Both the position numbers and the translations under genes were made by a program. Positions 12,858-19,090 of a stretch of 19,608 nt of DNA are shown piece after piece. Source of the stretch: an uncultured Collinsella sp. Its GTDB lineage: Bacteria; Actinomycetota; Coriobacteriia; Coriobacteriales; Coriobacteriaceae. The notes beneath the pieces were generated by a model, which did no database searches, was not told the DNA's origin, and was given only the letters and a program-made list of their open reading frames with translations. The DNA lies in contig CABSMV010000022.1 in NCBI GenBank assembly GCA_902478935.1, positions 1 through 19,608 of the forward strand, read 5' to 3'. The first letter of the stretch is position 1. Each line of letters begins with the position of its first letter.

Positions 12858-13811
12858 ATGGAACCTAAGCAGTATTACATCGGCATCGACGTCGGCGGCA
12901 CCTCGGTCAAGGAGGGTCTGTTCGATGAGGACGGAAACCTGCTTGCCAAGGCTAGCGTGCCCACGCCTCCCATCGTTGACGCTGCGGGCTTTGCCGCGGT
13001 GACCGAGGCTATCGACCAGGTGGTCGCCAAGGCCCAGATTCCGCGTGCCTTTGTGTCGGGCATTGGCCTGGCCGTTCCGTGCCCCATCCCGGCATCGGGC
13101 GATGCCAAGGTCAAGGCGAACATCGCCATCAACCTGCCCGAGCTCAAGATCGCCATCCAGGAGCACTGCCCCGACGCGGTCGTTAAGTACGAGAACGACG
13201 CCAACGCTGCTGCTATGGGCGAGGCCTGGCTCGGCTCTGCCAAGGGCGTACAGAACGTGGTGATGGTCACCATTGGTACCGGCGTGGGCGGCGGCGTTAT
13301 CGTTAACGGCGACGTGGTATCGGGCGTTGTGGGTGCTGGCGGCGAGATTGGCCACATGTGCCTGAACCCGGCCGAGGAGCGCACCTGCGGCTGCGGCGGC
13401 CATGGCCACCTGGAGCAGTATTCCAGCGCCACCGGCGTGGTGAGCAACTACCTTGCCGAGTGCAAGAAGGCGGGCGTCGAGCCCATCGAGCTCACCGGCC
13501 CCTCCGATTCCAAGGACGTGTTCCAGGCTTGTCGCGAGGGCGACAAGCTCGCGCTGGCCGCGGCCGATACCATGGCCGACTATCTCGGCCGCGCACTGGC
13601 GCTTATTGCCAACGTGGTTGATCCCGAGATGTTCCTCATCGGCGGCGGCGCCTCCGCCTCGGCCGATGTCTACCTCGACAAGGTTCGCGAGCACTTTAAG
13701 CAGTACGCGCTTTCCGCCTCGCGCGAGACGCCCATTAAGGTCGCTTCGCTCGGAAACGACGCCGGCATCATCGGTGCCGCCTACGTAGCCCTGCGCGCTG
13801 CCGGTAAATAG
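12858..13811 (+). CDS. ROK-family glucokinase
   Basis: This cytosolic sugar kinase most likely phosphorylates glucose with ATP to glucose-6-P. The N-terminal phosphate loop is DVGGTSVK (11-18); the catalytic Asp114 is in YENDANAAA; GTGVGGG (140-146) and EIGHM (163-167) bind substrate and zinc. The ROK signature reads C177-G-C179-G-G-H-G-H-L-E, so the usual third cysteine is replaced by His184, which might still bind zinc. Length (317) is normal. The start at 12858 has AAAGGCGGG upstream; an in-frame ATG at 12831 lacks a good site. It is divergent from the gntR-manA unit. A repressor role is excluded by the lack of a helix-turn-helix; other hexoses or amino sugars remain possible substrates. 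Confidence 0.9.
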   Translation: MEPKQYYIGIDVGGTSVKEGLFDEDGNLLAKASVPTPPIVDAAGFAAVTEAIDQVVAKAQIPRAFVSGIGLAVPCPIPASGDAKVKANIAINLPELKIAIQEHCPDAVVKYENDANAAAMGEAWLGSAKGVQNVVMVTIGTGVGGGVIVNGDVVSGVVGAGGEIGHMCLNPAEERTCGCGGHGHLEQYSSATGVVSNYLAECKKAGVEPIELTGPSDSKDVFQACREGDKLALAAADTMADYLGRALALIANVVDPEMFLIGGGASASADVYLDKVREHFKQYALSASRETPIKVASLGNDAGIIGAAYVALRAAGK

Positions 13812-13863
13812 CTGGTGCAAGGGGGACAGGTTACATTGCACCAACATGGTGCAAAAGGGACAG
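13812..13863 (+). repeat. 33-nt palindromic repeat, copy B, plus a half copy
   Basis: TGGTGCAA (13813-13820) and TTGCACCA (13836-13843) are perfect inverted repeats within 13812-13844. The first 17 nt recur directly at 13847-13863 with two mismatches (TGGTGCAA then a purine pair then GGGACAG). The element begins at the base after the glucokinase stop. The full copy aligns to the reverse complement of 7441-7473. Confidence 0.75.
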
Positions 13864-13935
13864 CCTTGGCCCCCGTGCCTGCGCCCCAAAATATGCCGCG
13901 GCCCTTCCGTCTGCGAAGGCTCGGCATCGGCGTGC

Positions 13936-13973
13936 TACCATAGCTACGTCCAAGTACACATATCAAGTGGAGG
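13936..13973 (+). promoter_or_regulatory. ppaC -10 box and ribosome binding site
   Basis: TACCAT (13936-13941) resembles the box before glucokinase and fits the TAnnnT pattern, 39 nt before the ATG. GTGGAGG (13967-13973) is the ribosome binding site with a 6-nt spacer. No -35 is recognisable. Confidence 0.45.
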
Positions 13974-13979
13974 ATATCC

Positions 13980-14903
13980 ATGGCAAACGTTCTTGTCTTT
14001 GGTCACCAGAACCCCGATAACGACGCCATCATGAGCGCCGTCGTCCTGTCCCAGCTGCTCAACCAGGTTGAGTATGCCGGCAACACCTACGAGGCCTGCG
14101 CCCTTGGTCAGCTTCCGGCCGAGTCCGCCAAGCTGCTCGCCGACGCCGGCATCGCCGAGCCCCGCGTGATCGAGTCCGTCGAGGCTGGTCAGCTCGTCGT
14201 CCTCACCGACCACAACGAGTCTGCCCAGTCCGTCGCCGGCCTTAAGGACGCCACGGTCTTTGGCGTTGTCGATCATCACCGCATCGGCGACTTCGAGACC
14301 GCCGGCCCGCTGCACTACATCTGCCTGCCCTGGGGCTCCAGCTGCACCATCGTCACCAAGCTCGCCGGCGTGCTCGGCGTTGAGCTTTCCGACGTCCAGG
14401 CCAAGCTGCTGCTCTCGGCCATGATGACCGACACGCTCATGCTCAAGAGCCCCACCACCACCGATGTCGACCGCGCCGTCGCCGCCAAGCTCGGCGAGCA
14501 GGTGGGCGTCGACCCGGTCAAGTTTGGCATGGAGGTCTTCCTCACCCGTCCGTCTGGCTCCTTCACCGCAGCCGAGATGGTCGGCAACGACATCAAGATG
14601 TTCGAGCCTGCCGGCAAGAAGCTGCTCATCGGCCAGTACGAGACCGTCGACAAGAGCCGCGCGCTCGGCATGATCGACGAGATTCGCGAGGCCATGCGCG
14701 CCTACGCCGCCGAGAAGGGTGCCGACGGCATCGTCCTGTGCATCACCGACATCATGGAGGAGGGCTCGCAGGTCCTGCTCGAGGGCGAGACCGAGGCTGC
14801 TCAGAAGGGCCTGGGCATTGCCGACGAGCACGACGGCGTCTGGATGCCGGGCGTCCTCTCCCGTAAGAAGCAGGTCGCTGCCCCCATCATGGCCGCCTGC
14901 TAG
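13980..14903 (+). CDS. ppaC: Manganese-dependent inorganic pyrophosphatase (family II)
   Basis: This cytosolic enzyme hydrolyses pyrophosphate to phosphate, pulling biosynthetic reactions forward. It belongs to the DHH superfamily. The N-terminal DHH domain carries the metal ligands H9, D13 and D15 in GHQNPDND, D77 in LTDHN and the DHH triad 98-100 in GVVDHHRIGD. A linker leads to the DHHA2 domain (about 195-307), which ends with the substrate-binding SRKKQ motif. Length (307) and motif numbering match the Bacillus subtilis enzyme. No CBS or DRTGG regulatory insert is present, so it is the short, constitutive type. It is a single gene with its own -10 box and a strong terminator. Confidence 0.97.
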   Translation: MANVLVFGHQNPDNDAIMSAVVLSQLLNQVEYAGNTYEACALGQLPAESAKLLADAGIAEPRVIESVEAGQLVVLTDHNESAQSVAGLKDATVFGVVDHHRIGDFETAGPLHYICLPWGSSCTIVTKLAGVLGVELSDVQAKLLLSAMMTDTLMLKSPTTTDVDRAVAAKLGEQVGVDPVKFGMEVFLTRPSGSFTAAEMVGNDIKMFEPAGKKLLIGQYETVDKSRALGMIDEIREAMRAYAAEKGADGIVLCITDIMEEGSQVLLEGETEAAQKGLGIADEHDGVWMPGVLSRKKQVAAPIMAAC

Positions 14904-14922
14904 GTTTAGTTGACCAAACGCC

Positions 14923-14963
14923 ACGACCGGATCGCGGAAGCCCCGCGCTCCGGTCGTTTTTTT
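14923..14963 (+). terminator. Terminator of ppaC
   Basis: ACGACCGGA (14923-14931) pairs with TCCGGTCGT (14949-14957), with an inner GCGG/CCGC helix, followed by seven T (14957-14963). It is a classical strong terminator 20 nt after the stop. Confidence 0.95.
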
Positions 14964-15006
14964 GTGCACGGCGCCGCGTCGTCTCTTGGATAGGCGCGCC
15001 CGTGCC

Positions 15007-15165
15007 GTTGAGCAAATAATGTTCAACCTGTGGTTCCGCTTTTCGGCCACGCCTGCGTGCCTGTCGTGCAGGGTAGGCTAGATGCAAGCGTAATACGTTA
15101 GAGCGCGGCACCGCCACTTGGGCGGGCCGTGCTTTTTTAAGACGGGAGCTTTCCCGTGAAAGGAG
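15007..15165 (+). promoter_or_regulatory. Hairpin-rich leader of nhaA
   Basis: Consecutive hairpins can form: GTTGAGCA/TGTTCAAC (15007-15027), GTGG-CCG/CGG-CCAC (15030-15050), CCTGC/GCAGG within 15051-15078, the terminator at 15103-15138, then ACGGGA/TCCCGT (15142-15157) just before the ribosome binding site AAAGGAG (15159-15165). I match it to no known riboswitch class. Where transcription starts is unclear: TAGGCT (15074-15079) is a possible -10, which would leave the first hairpins outside the RNA. Confidence 0.4.
15103..15138 (+). terminator. Intrinsic terminator in the nhaA 5' region (possible attenuator)
   Basis: GCGCGGCACCGCC (15103-15115) pairs with GGCGGGCCGTGC (15121-15132), allowing one G-U and one bulge, followed by TTTTTT (15133-15138). 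The preceding gene already has a terminator at 14923-14963, so this second one is not needed for ppaC. It lies 33 nt before the nhaA ATG, which fits transcription attenuation. Confidence 0.7.
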
Positions 15166-15171
15166 CCGCCC

Positions 15172-16530
15172 ATGGCAGCACCCGAGCAGCTGTTTAACGT
15201 TCGTGAGCGCAAGCGTTTTGAGCGCCACGACATTTGGGAGCGCATCACCGAGAACGGCACGATTTCCGCCGCCGTCATGGTCTTCGCCGCCATCGCCGCC
15301 GTCATTTGCGCCAACACCGATGCCTACGAGGCCATCCATCACTTTTTGGAGACCCCGCTGTATGTGGGTCTGGGCAACCTTACGGCCGGTCTCACCGTTG
15401 AGCTTTTCGTCAACGACTTCCTCATGGCGATCTTCTTTTTGTTGGTGGGCATTGAGCTTAAGTACGAGATGACGGTCGGCGAGCTCAAAAACCCGCGCCA
15501 GGCTATGCTTCCCATGCTGGCGGCCGTGGGCGGCGTCGTCGTTCCCGCCTGCATCTATCTGATCTTTAACCATGCCGGCGCGCACAACGGCTGGGCCATT
15601 CCCATGGCAACCGATATTGCCTTTGCGCTGGGCGTGCTGTCGCTTTTGGGTAATCGCGTGCCCAACGGCGTGCGTGTGTTCTTCTCGACGCTCGCCATCG
15701 CCGACGACCTCATTTCCATCGCCGCCATCGCCATCTTCTACGGTCAGAGCCCCAATCCGTTTTGGTTGGGCGCCGCCGCGCTTGTGACCTGCGCGCTCGT
15801 GTGGCTCAACAAGACGCAGCATTACCGCCTTGCCCCGTACTCGGTGCTGGGCCTGCTGCTGTGGTTCTGCATGTTCAAGAGCGGCGTGCATGCTACGCTC
15901 GCCGGCGTCATCTTGGCCTTTACCATCCCGGCCAAGTGCGGTGTCAAGCTCGATAGCCTCACCGATTGGTTGGGCGAGTGCCTGCCGCTGCTCGATGACC
16001 GCTACGATGACGAGGCACACATCCTGGGCCAGCATGACTTTACCGTCTCGACTACCAAGGTCGAGCGCGTCATGCACCGCGTGACCCCGCCGCTCATTCG
16101 CATGGAGCGTCTGATCTCCACGCCGGTCAACTTTGTGATCCTGCCGATCTTTGCGTTCGTCAACGCACAGGTTCGCCTAGTGGGCGTGGACATGAGCACG
16201 CTGCTCACCGACCCGGTGACGCTCGGCGTGTACTTTGGCATGCTGCTGGGCAAGCCGATCGGTATCTTTGGCATGACGTTTGCCCTGGTTAAGCTTAGGG
16301 CCTGCGAGCTGCCGCGCAATGTCAACTGGCACATGATTGCCGGTGTGGGCATTCTGGGCGGCATCGGCTTTACCATGTCGATTCTCATCAGCGGCCTCGC
16401 CTTCCCGACGGCCCAGTTTGAGGTTCTGGCCGCCAAGGCCGCTATTCTCGCCGGCTCTGTCACCGCGGCCGTGCTCGGCATGATCTACATGAGCGTGGTC
16501 TGCAAACACCCCGCGCCCAAGAACGAGTAG
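15172..16530 (+). CDS. nhaA: Na+/H+ antiporter NhaA
   Basis: This inner-membrane antiporter expels Na+ (or Li+) in exchange for protons, keeping sodium and pH balance. About 11-12 hydrophobic helices are visible. Marks include FLLVGIELKYEM, ATDIAFALGVL in the helix-IV region, the paired ion-binding aspartates D178 and D179 in LAIADDL (the pair at 163/164 in E. coli), LGKPIGI with the conserved Lys361 and GIGFTMSI. At 452 residues it is longer than the E. coli protein (about 390), with a hydrophilic cytosolic insert (about 268-308, including LLDDRYDDEAHILGQHD) between transmembrane parts. The start has AAAGGAG 6 nt upstream. It is a single gene; its upstream region carries an intrinsic terminator that may attenuate transcription. 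Confidence 0.96.
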   Translation: MAAPEQLFNVRERKRFERHDIWERITENGTISAAVMVFAAIAAVICANTDAYEAIHHFLETPLYVGLGNLTAGLTVELFVNDFLMAIFFLLVGIELKYEMTVGELKNPRQAMLPMLAAVGGVVVPACIYLIFNHAGAHNGWAIPMATDIAFALGVLSLLGNRVPNGVRVFFSTLAIADDLISIAAIAIFYGQSPNPFWLGAAALVTCALVWLNKTQHYRLAPYSVLGLLLWFCMFKSGVHATLAGVILAFTIPAKCGVKLDSLTDWLGECLPLLDDRYDDEAHILGQHDFTVSTTKVERVMHRVTPPLIRMERLISTPVNFVILPIFAFVNAQVRLVGVDMSTLLTDPVTLGVYFGMLLGKPIGIFGMTFALVKLRACELPRNVNWHMIAGVGILGGIGFTMSILISGLAFPTAQFEVLAAKAAILAGSVTAAVLGMIYMSVVCKHPAPKNE

Positions 16531-16614
16531 GCGCGTAGAAACAGACGCCAGAGCCTGCTCGAGCGCGTGTAAAACGCGGTTTTGAGTGGTACTTGCCACC
16601 TGCCGGACACCCCA

Positions 16615-16648
16615 GTGGCCAAAAAACGCCGTTTGTGAGTACTGTCAC
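16615..16648 (+). repeat. 34-nt motif, copy 1 (+ orientation)
   Basis: It starts GTGGCCAAAAAAC and ends TGAGTACTGTCAC. It aligns gap-free with the reverse complement of 16811-16844, with 25 of 34 positions identical by eye. The conserved parts are GTGG-Y-CAAAAAA at one end and TGAGTACTGT-Y-AC at the other, separated by about 8 variable bases. It overlaps the terminator hairpin. Confidence 0.7.
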
Positions 16649-16665
16649 AAACGGCGTTTCATTTT
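16621..16665. terminator. Bidirectional terminator after nhaA
   Basis: A 15-bp perfect stem, AAACGCCGTTTGTGA (16624-16638) with TCACAAACGGCGTTT (16645-16659), has a 6-nt loop. Six A on the left (16621-16626) give a T-run on the - strand, and TTTCATTTT follows on the +. It can serve nhaA and the convergent small gene. Confidence 0.85.
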
Positions 16666-16761
16666 AGGCGCGAAAAATAATGTACAAATCTATTCTGTCT
16701 GTGCATTAACGATTGCGTGGCTGGACGAAAAATGCCGATGCATCCTTCCAAAACCGGACAC

Positions 16762-16784
16762 AAAAGGCCAAGACTGGCCTTTTT
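16762..16784. terminator. Second terminator hairpin, nearest the small - strand gene
   Basis: AAAAGGCCA (16762-16770) pairs with TGGCCTTTT (16775-16783) around AGAC, followed by a T at 16784. The A-run on the left gives TTTTG on the - strand. It therefore fits the 3' end of the - strand gene as well as a back-up for nhaA. Confidence 0.7.
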
Positions 16785-16810
16785 AATTCAAAATCGCTGT
16801 TACTAAAAAA

Positions 16811-16844
16811 GTAACAGTACTCATATTTGCTATTTTTTGACCAC
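16811..16844 (-). repeat. 34-nt motif, copy 2 (- orientation)
   Basis: On the - strand it reads GTGGTCAAAAAAT at the start and TGAGTACTGTTAC at the end, matching copy 1 in length and in both conserved blocks. It lies 18 nt after the stop of the small - strand gene and reads away from that gene. Confidence 0.7.
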
Positions 16845-16862
16845 AGGCCCCAATGACTAGGT

Positions 16863-17117
16863 TTATTCCACGGTGCCGTAGATGGCGCCCCAGCCGTGGG
16901 CGGCCAAGGCGGAGTTGAGCTGGTCGCAAAGTGACTGGCGGTCGTAATAGCCGGGCGGTAGCAGGTTCACGATTTCCATGAGATCGGGCGCCAGGTCCAA
17001 GATTTCGGCCTGTACGATCAGATCCAGGCGGTCGATGGCGTGGCGGTCGTAAAACAGTCCGTCGACCAGGCGCTGAAGGTCGCCGAATTCCTCGGCCTGG
17101 AACGATCCGTACTCCAT
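16863..17117 (-). CDS. Small acidic protein of unknown function (84 aa)
   Basis: I do not recognise the family. The reading frame is well supported by AAGGAGG 5 nt before the ATG and by codon use like its neighbours. The protein is acidic and mostly helical by appearance, with no signal peptide, membrane helix, cysteine pair or DNA-binding motif. The central segment LDLIVQAEILDLAPDLMEIVNLLPPGYYDRQSL suggests amphipathic helices joined by a PPGYYDR turn, and the C-terminal part ends AAHGWGAIYG. It is transcribed away from the aminotransferase gene, with which it shares an upstream region of about 150 nt. A small regulatory or adaptor protein is possible but unproven. Confidence 0.8.
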   Translation of the reverse strand: MEYGSFQAEEFGDLQRLVDGLFYDRHAIDRLDLIVQAEILDLAPDLMEIVNLLPPGYYDRQSLCDQLNSALAAHGWGAIYGTVE

Positions 17118-17219
17118 AGTGCCTCCTTGGGCGCTTCATGCCGGCATGCGCGGCGATTCGTAATTCATTGCGATGGACTTAATCTATCACGGCTTCATAA
17201 CGTTGCGACGGTGGCGGTC

Positions 17220-17258
17220 TATACTTAGAAGAATTGCAACGTACCGCTTCGTGAAAGG
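17220..17258 (+). promoter_or_regulatory. Aminotransferase -10 box and ribosome binding site
   Basis: TATACT (17220-17225) is a near-consensus -10 box 41 nt before the ATG. AAAGG (17254-17258) is the ribosome binding site, 8 nt from the start. No clear -35 lies at the usual distance. Confidence 0.6.
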
Positions 17259-17266
17259 TCGCACCC

Positions 17267-18571
17267 ATGCAGACGATCTACCAGAAGATGGAAACCACCG
17301 AACTCGATGCCGCCATCGAGGCGCTCAAGGCCGAGGTCGCCGAGGTCAAGGCCAAGGGCCTGGCGCTCGACATGGCCCGCGGCAAGCCGTCGCCCTCCCA
17401 GGTGGACATCTCTCGACCCATGCTCGATATCCTCAATGCCGATGCCGAACTGCACGACGGCAACGTCGACTGTTCCAATTACGGCTGCTTTGAGGGCATT
17501 CCCTCGGCACGCAAGCTAGCGGGGGAGTTCCTGGGTTGCCCCGCCGAGCAGACGCTCGTGCTGGGTTCGTCGAGTTTGCTGATCGAGCACGATATCGCCG
17601 GTATGTTCTGGCGTTGCGGCTCATGTGGTAGCGACCCTTGGGAGGCTTACGAGGCCGCGCACGACGGCAAGAAGGTCAAGTTCCTGTGCCCGGTTCCCGG
17701 CTACGACCGCCACTTTGGCATCACCGCCGATCTGGGTATCGAGAACGTCCCCGTCGCGATGACCGACAACGGCCCCGACATGGACGAGGTCGAGCGCCTC
17801 GTCGCCGCCGACGATTCCATCAAGGGCATCTGGTGCGTACCCAAGTATTCCAACCCCACGGGCATCACCTTTAGCGAGGACACTGTGCGCCGCCTGATTG
17901 AGATGCCCACGGCCGCACCCGATTTCCGCATCTTCTGGGACAACGCCTACTGCGTGCACGACCTGTACGACGAGACCGACGAGCTCGCCAACATCTTCGA
18001 CCTCGCTCGCGCGGCGGGCACCGAGGATCGCGTGGTGGCCTTCGCCTCGACGTCCAAGATCACCTTCCCGGGCGCCGGTATCGGCTTTATCGGTGCGAGC
18101 CCCGCGGTCATCGCCGAGTTCTCCAAGCGCCTGAAGGCAGGCCTTATCAGCGCCGACAAGCTCAACCAGCTGCGCCACGTGCGTTTCCTTCCCACCATCG
18201 AGGCGGTCAGGGAGCACATGAAAAAGCACGCCGAGTTCTTGCGCCCGCGCTTTGAGGCCGTTGAGCGCAAGCTCACCGAGGGCCTGGGCGATACGGGTTG
18301 CGCCACTTGGACGCATCCCCGCGGCGGCTACTTTGTGAGCTTTGATGGTCCCGAGGGCTCGGCCCAAAAGGTCGCTGCGCTTTGTGCTGACCTGGGCGTC
18401 AAGCTCACGCCGGCCGGTGCTACCTGGCCCTATGGCAAGGATCCGCGCGATACCAACATCCGCATCGCGCCGAGCTATCCCACGGTCGAGGACCTGGAGG
18501 CCGCGCTCGATGTGCTGGTGCTGGCCGTTAAGCTTGTCGCTGCCGAGCTTGCGCGTGCCGAGCGCGCCTAA
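17267..18571 (+). CDS. PLP-dependent class I aminotransferase (aspartate aminotransferase type, actinobacterial subgroup)
   Basis: This cytosolic PLP enzyme moves an amino group between an amino acid and a 2-oxo acid, most likely aspartate or alanine and 2-oxoglutarate. The PLP lysine is K264 in STSKITFPGAGIGF. Other cofactor contacts are seen in LVLGSSSLL, KYSNPTGITFS (the conserved Asn-Pro-x-Gly) and WDNAYCVHD (Asp and Tyr). The substrate-binding arginine is expected in DTNIRIAPSYP near the C-terminus. The long N-terminus with LDMARGKPS and the 434-residue length fit the MocR-like aspartate aminotransferase subgroup known from Corynebacterium rather than the E. coli AspC type. It is probably a single gene; the STAS gene follows 51 nt later with its own possible -10. 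Substrate choice is not certain. Confidence 0.9.
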   Translation: MQTIYQKMETTELDAAIEALKAEVAEVKAKGLALDMARGKPSPSQVDISRPMLDILNADAELHDGNVDCSNYGCFEGIPSARKLAGEFLGCPAEQTLVLGSSSLLIEHDIAGMFWRCGSCGSDPWEAYEAAHDGKKVKFLCPVPGYDRHFGITADLGIENVPVAMTDNGPDMDEVERLVAADDSIKGIWCVPKYSNPTGITFSEDTVRRLIEMPTAAPDFRIFWDNAYCVHDLYDETDELANIFDLARAAGTEDRVVAFASTSKITFPGAGIGFIGASPAVIAEFSKRLKAGLISADKLNQLRHVRFLPTIEAVREHMKKHAEFLRPRFEAVERKLTEGLGDTGCATWTHPRGGYFVSFDGPEGSAQKVAALCADLGVKLTPAGATWPYGKDPRDTNIRIAPSYPTVEDLEAALDVLVLAVKLVAAELARAERA

Positions 18572-18585
18572 CGCGCGGCTTCCCG

Positions 18586-18615
18586 TACTATCCGCACTTT
18601 CGATACACAAAGGAG
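18586..18615 (+). promoter_or_regulatory. Possible -10 box and ribosome binding site of the STAS gene
   Basis: TACTAT (18586-18591) fits the TAnnnT pattern used by other genes here. AAAGGAG (18609-18615) lies 7 nt before the ATG. The 51-nt gap to the aminotransferase holds no terminator, so read-through is also possible. Confidence 0.4.
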
Positions 18616-18622
18616 CGTATAC

Positions 18623-18937
18623 ATGGATTTGGGTATTTCCACCAACCCCACGCCAGAGCTCTACACCATTAAGGTAACCGGCGAGATCGATATCTCTAAC
18701 GCCGATAGCCTGCGCAATGCCATCGACCTGGCGCTCGAGCAGCCCACTGAGGCCGTTGAGCTCGATTTTGCCCAGGTGAGCTACATCGATTCGACGGGCA
18801 TTGGCGTGCTCGTGGGCGCCGCACACCACGCGGTCGACCACGGCAAGCGCTTTAGCTGCACCAATGTGCAGCCCCCGGTGATGCGTGTGGTTCAGCTGTT
18901 GGGTGTCGACCAGGAGATTTCGATCACCGCTGCATAA
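18623..18937 (+). CDS. Anti-sigma factor antagonist, STAS domain (SpoIIAA/RsbV type)
   Basis: Proteins of this type bind an anti-sigma kinase in partner switching and so free a sigma factor; the kinase inactivates them by phosphorylating one serine. The single STAS domain fills the 104 residues: TIKVTGEIDISNA at the N-terminal strand, the LDFAQVSYIDSTGIGVLV core and a C-terminal helix VMRVVQLLGV. The probable phospho-acceptor is Ser57 in YIDSTG, as in RsbV. No RsbW/SpoIIAB-like kinase, sigma factor or PP2C phosphatase is encoded in the window, so the partners must be elsewhere. Coriobacteria do not form spores, so a stress or envelope role is more likely than sporulation (inference). Confidence 0.92.
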   Translation: MDLGISTNPTPELYTIKVTGEIDISNADSLRNAIDLALEQPTEAVELDFAQVSYIDSTGIGVLVGAAHHAVDHGKRFSCTNVQPPVMRVVQLLGVDQEISITAA

Positions 18938-18981
18938 TCTTTGCCCCCAAAAGGGCGTGCCGTTTGGCATATGTTTGTGAT

Positions 18982-19015
18982 GCGCTCGGACGTTTTGGCG
19001 TCCGGGCGCTATACT
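18982..19015 (+). promoter_or_regulatory. tat gene -10 box with an abutting 11-bp dyad
   Basis: GCGCTCGGACG (18982-18992) and CGTCCGGGCGC (18999-19009) are inverted repeats with one G-T pair and a TTTTGG centre. The right arm ends exactly at the -10 box TATACT (19010-19015). The arms cover the whole -35 region. There is no T-run after the dyad, so a repressor or activator site is more likely than a terminator, though the position also suits the 3' end of the STAS transcript. Confidence 0.5.
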
Positions 19016-19090
19016 TGACCGAATGAATAGACGAGTTCCGGCCGAATGGCGCGGTGCGGGCTCGACTCACATCGAGCCTTGGAGGTATGT

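Larger units (their letters stand above)
16531..16862. other. 332-nt intergenic region rich in hairpins (no gene)
   Basis: This gap lies between convergent genes. It contains AAAAC-GCG-GTTTT (16571-16583), a 15-bp bidirectional terminator (16621-16665), a second hairpin (16762-16784) and a third, CTGTTACT/AGTAACAG (16797-16804, 16810-16817). It also holds two inverted copies of a 34-nt motif (16615-16648, 16811-16844). CCGGACAC followed by GGCCAA occurs twice in direct order (16603-16622 and 16754-16771). It is more AT-rich than its surroundings. I see no ORF with a ribosome binding site. Confidence 0.75.

Noticed and set aside
16571..16844. CRISPR array, considered because of several repeats
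   Set aside because: The copies are few, inverted and unequal in spacing, and no cas gene is near.
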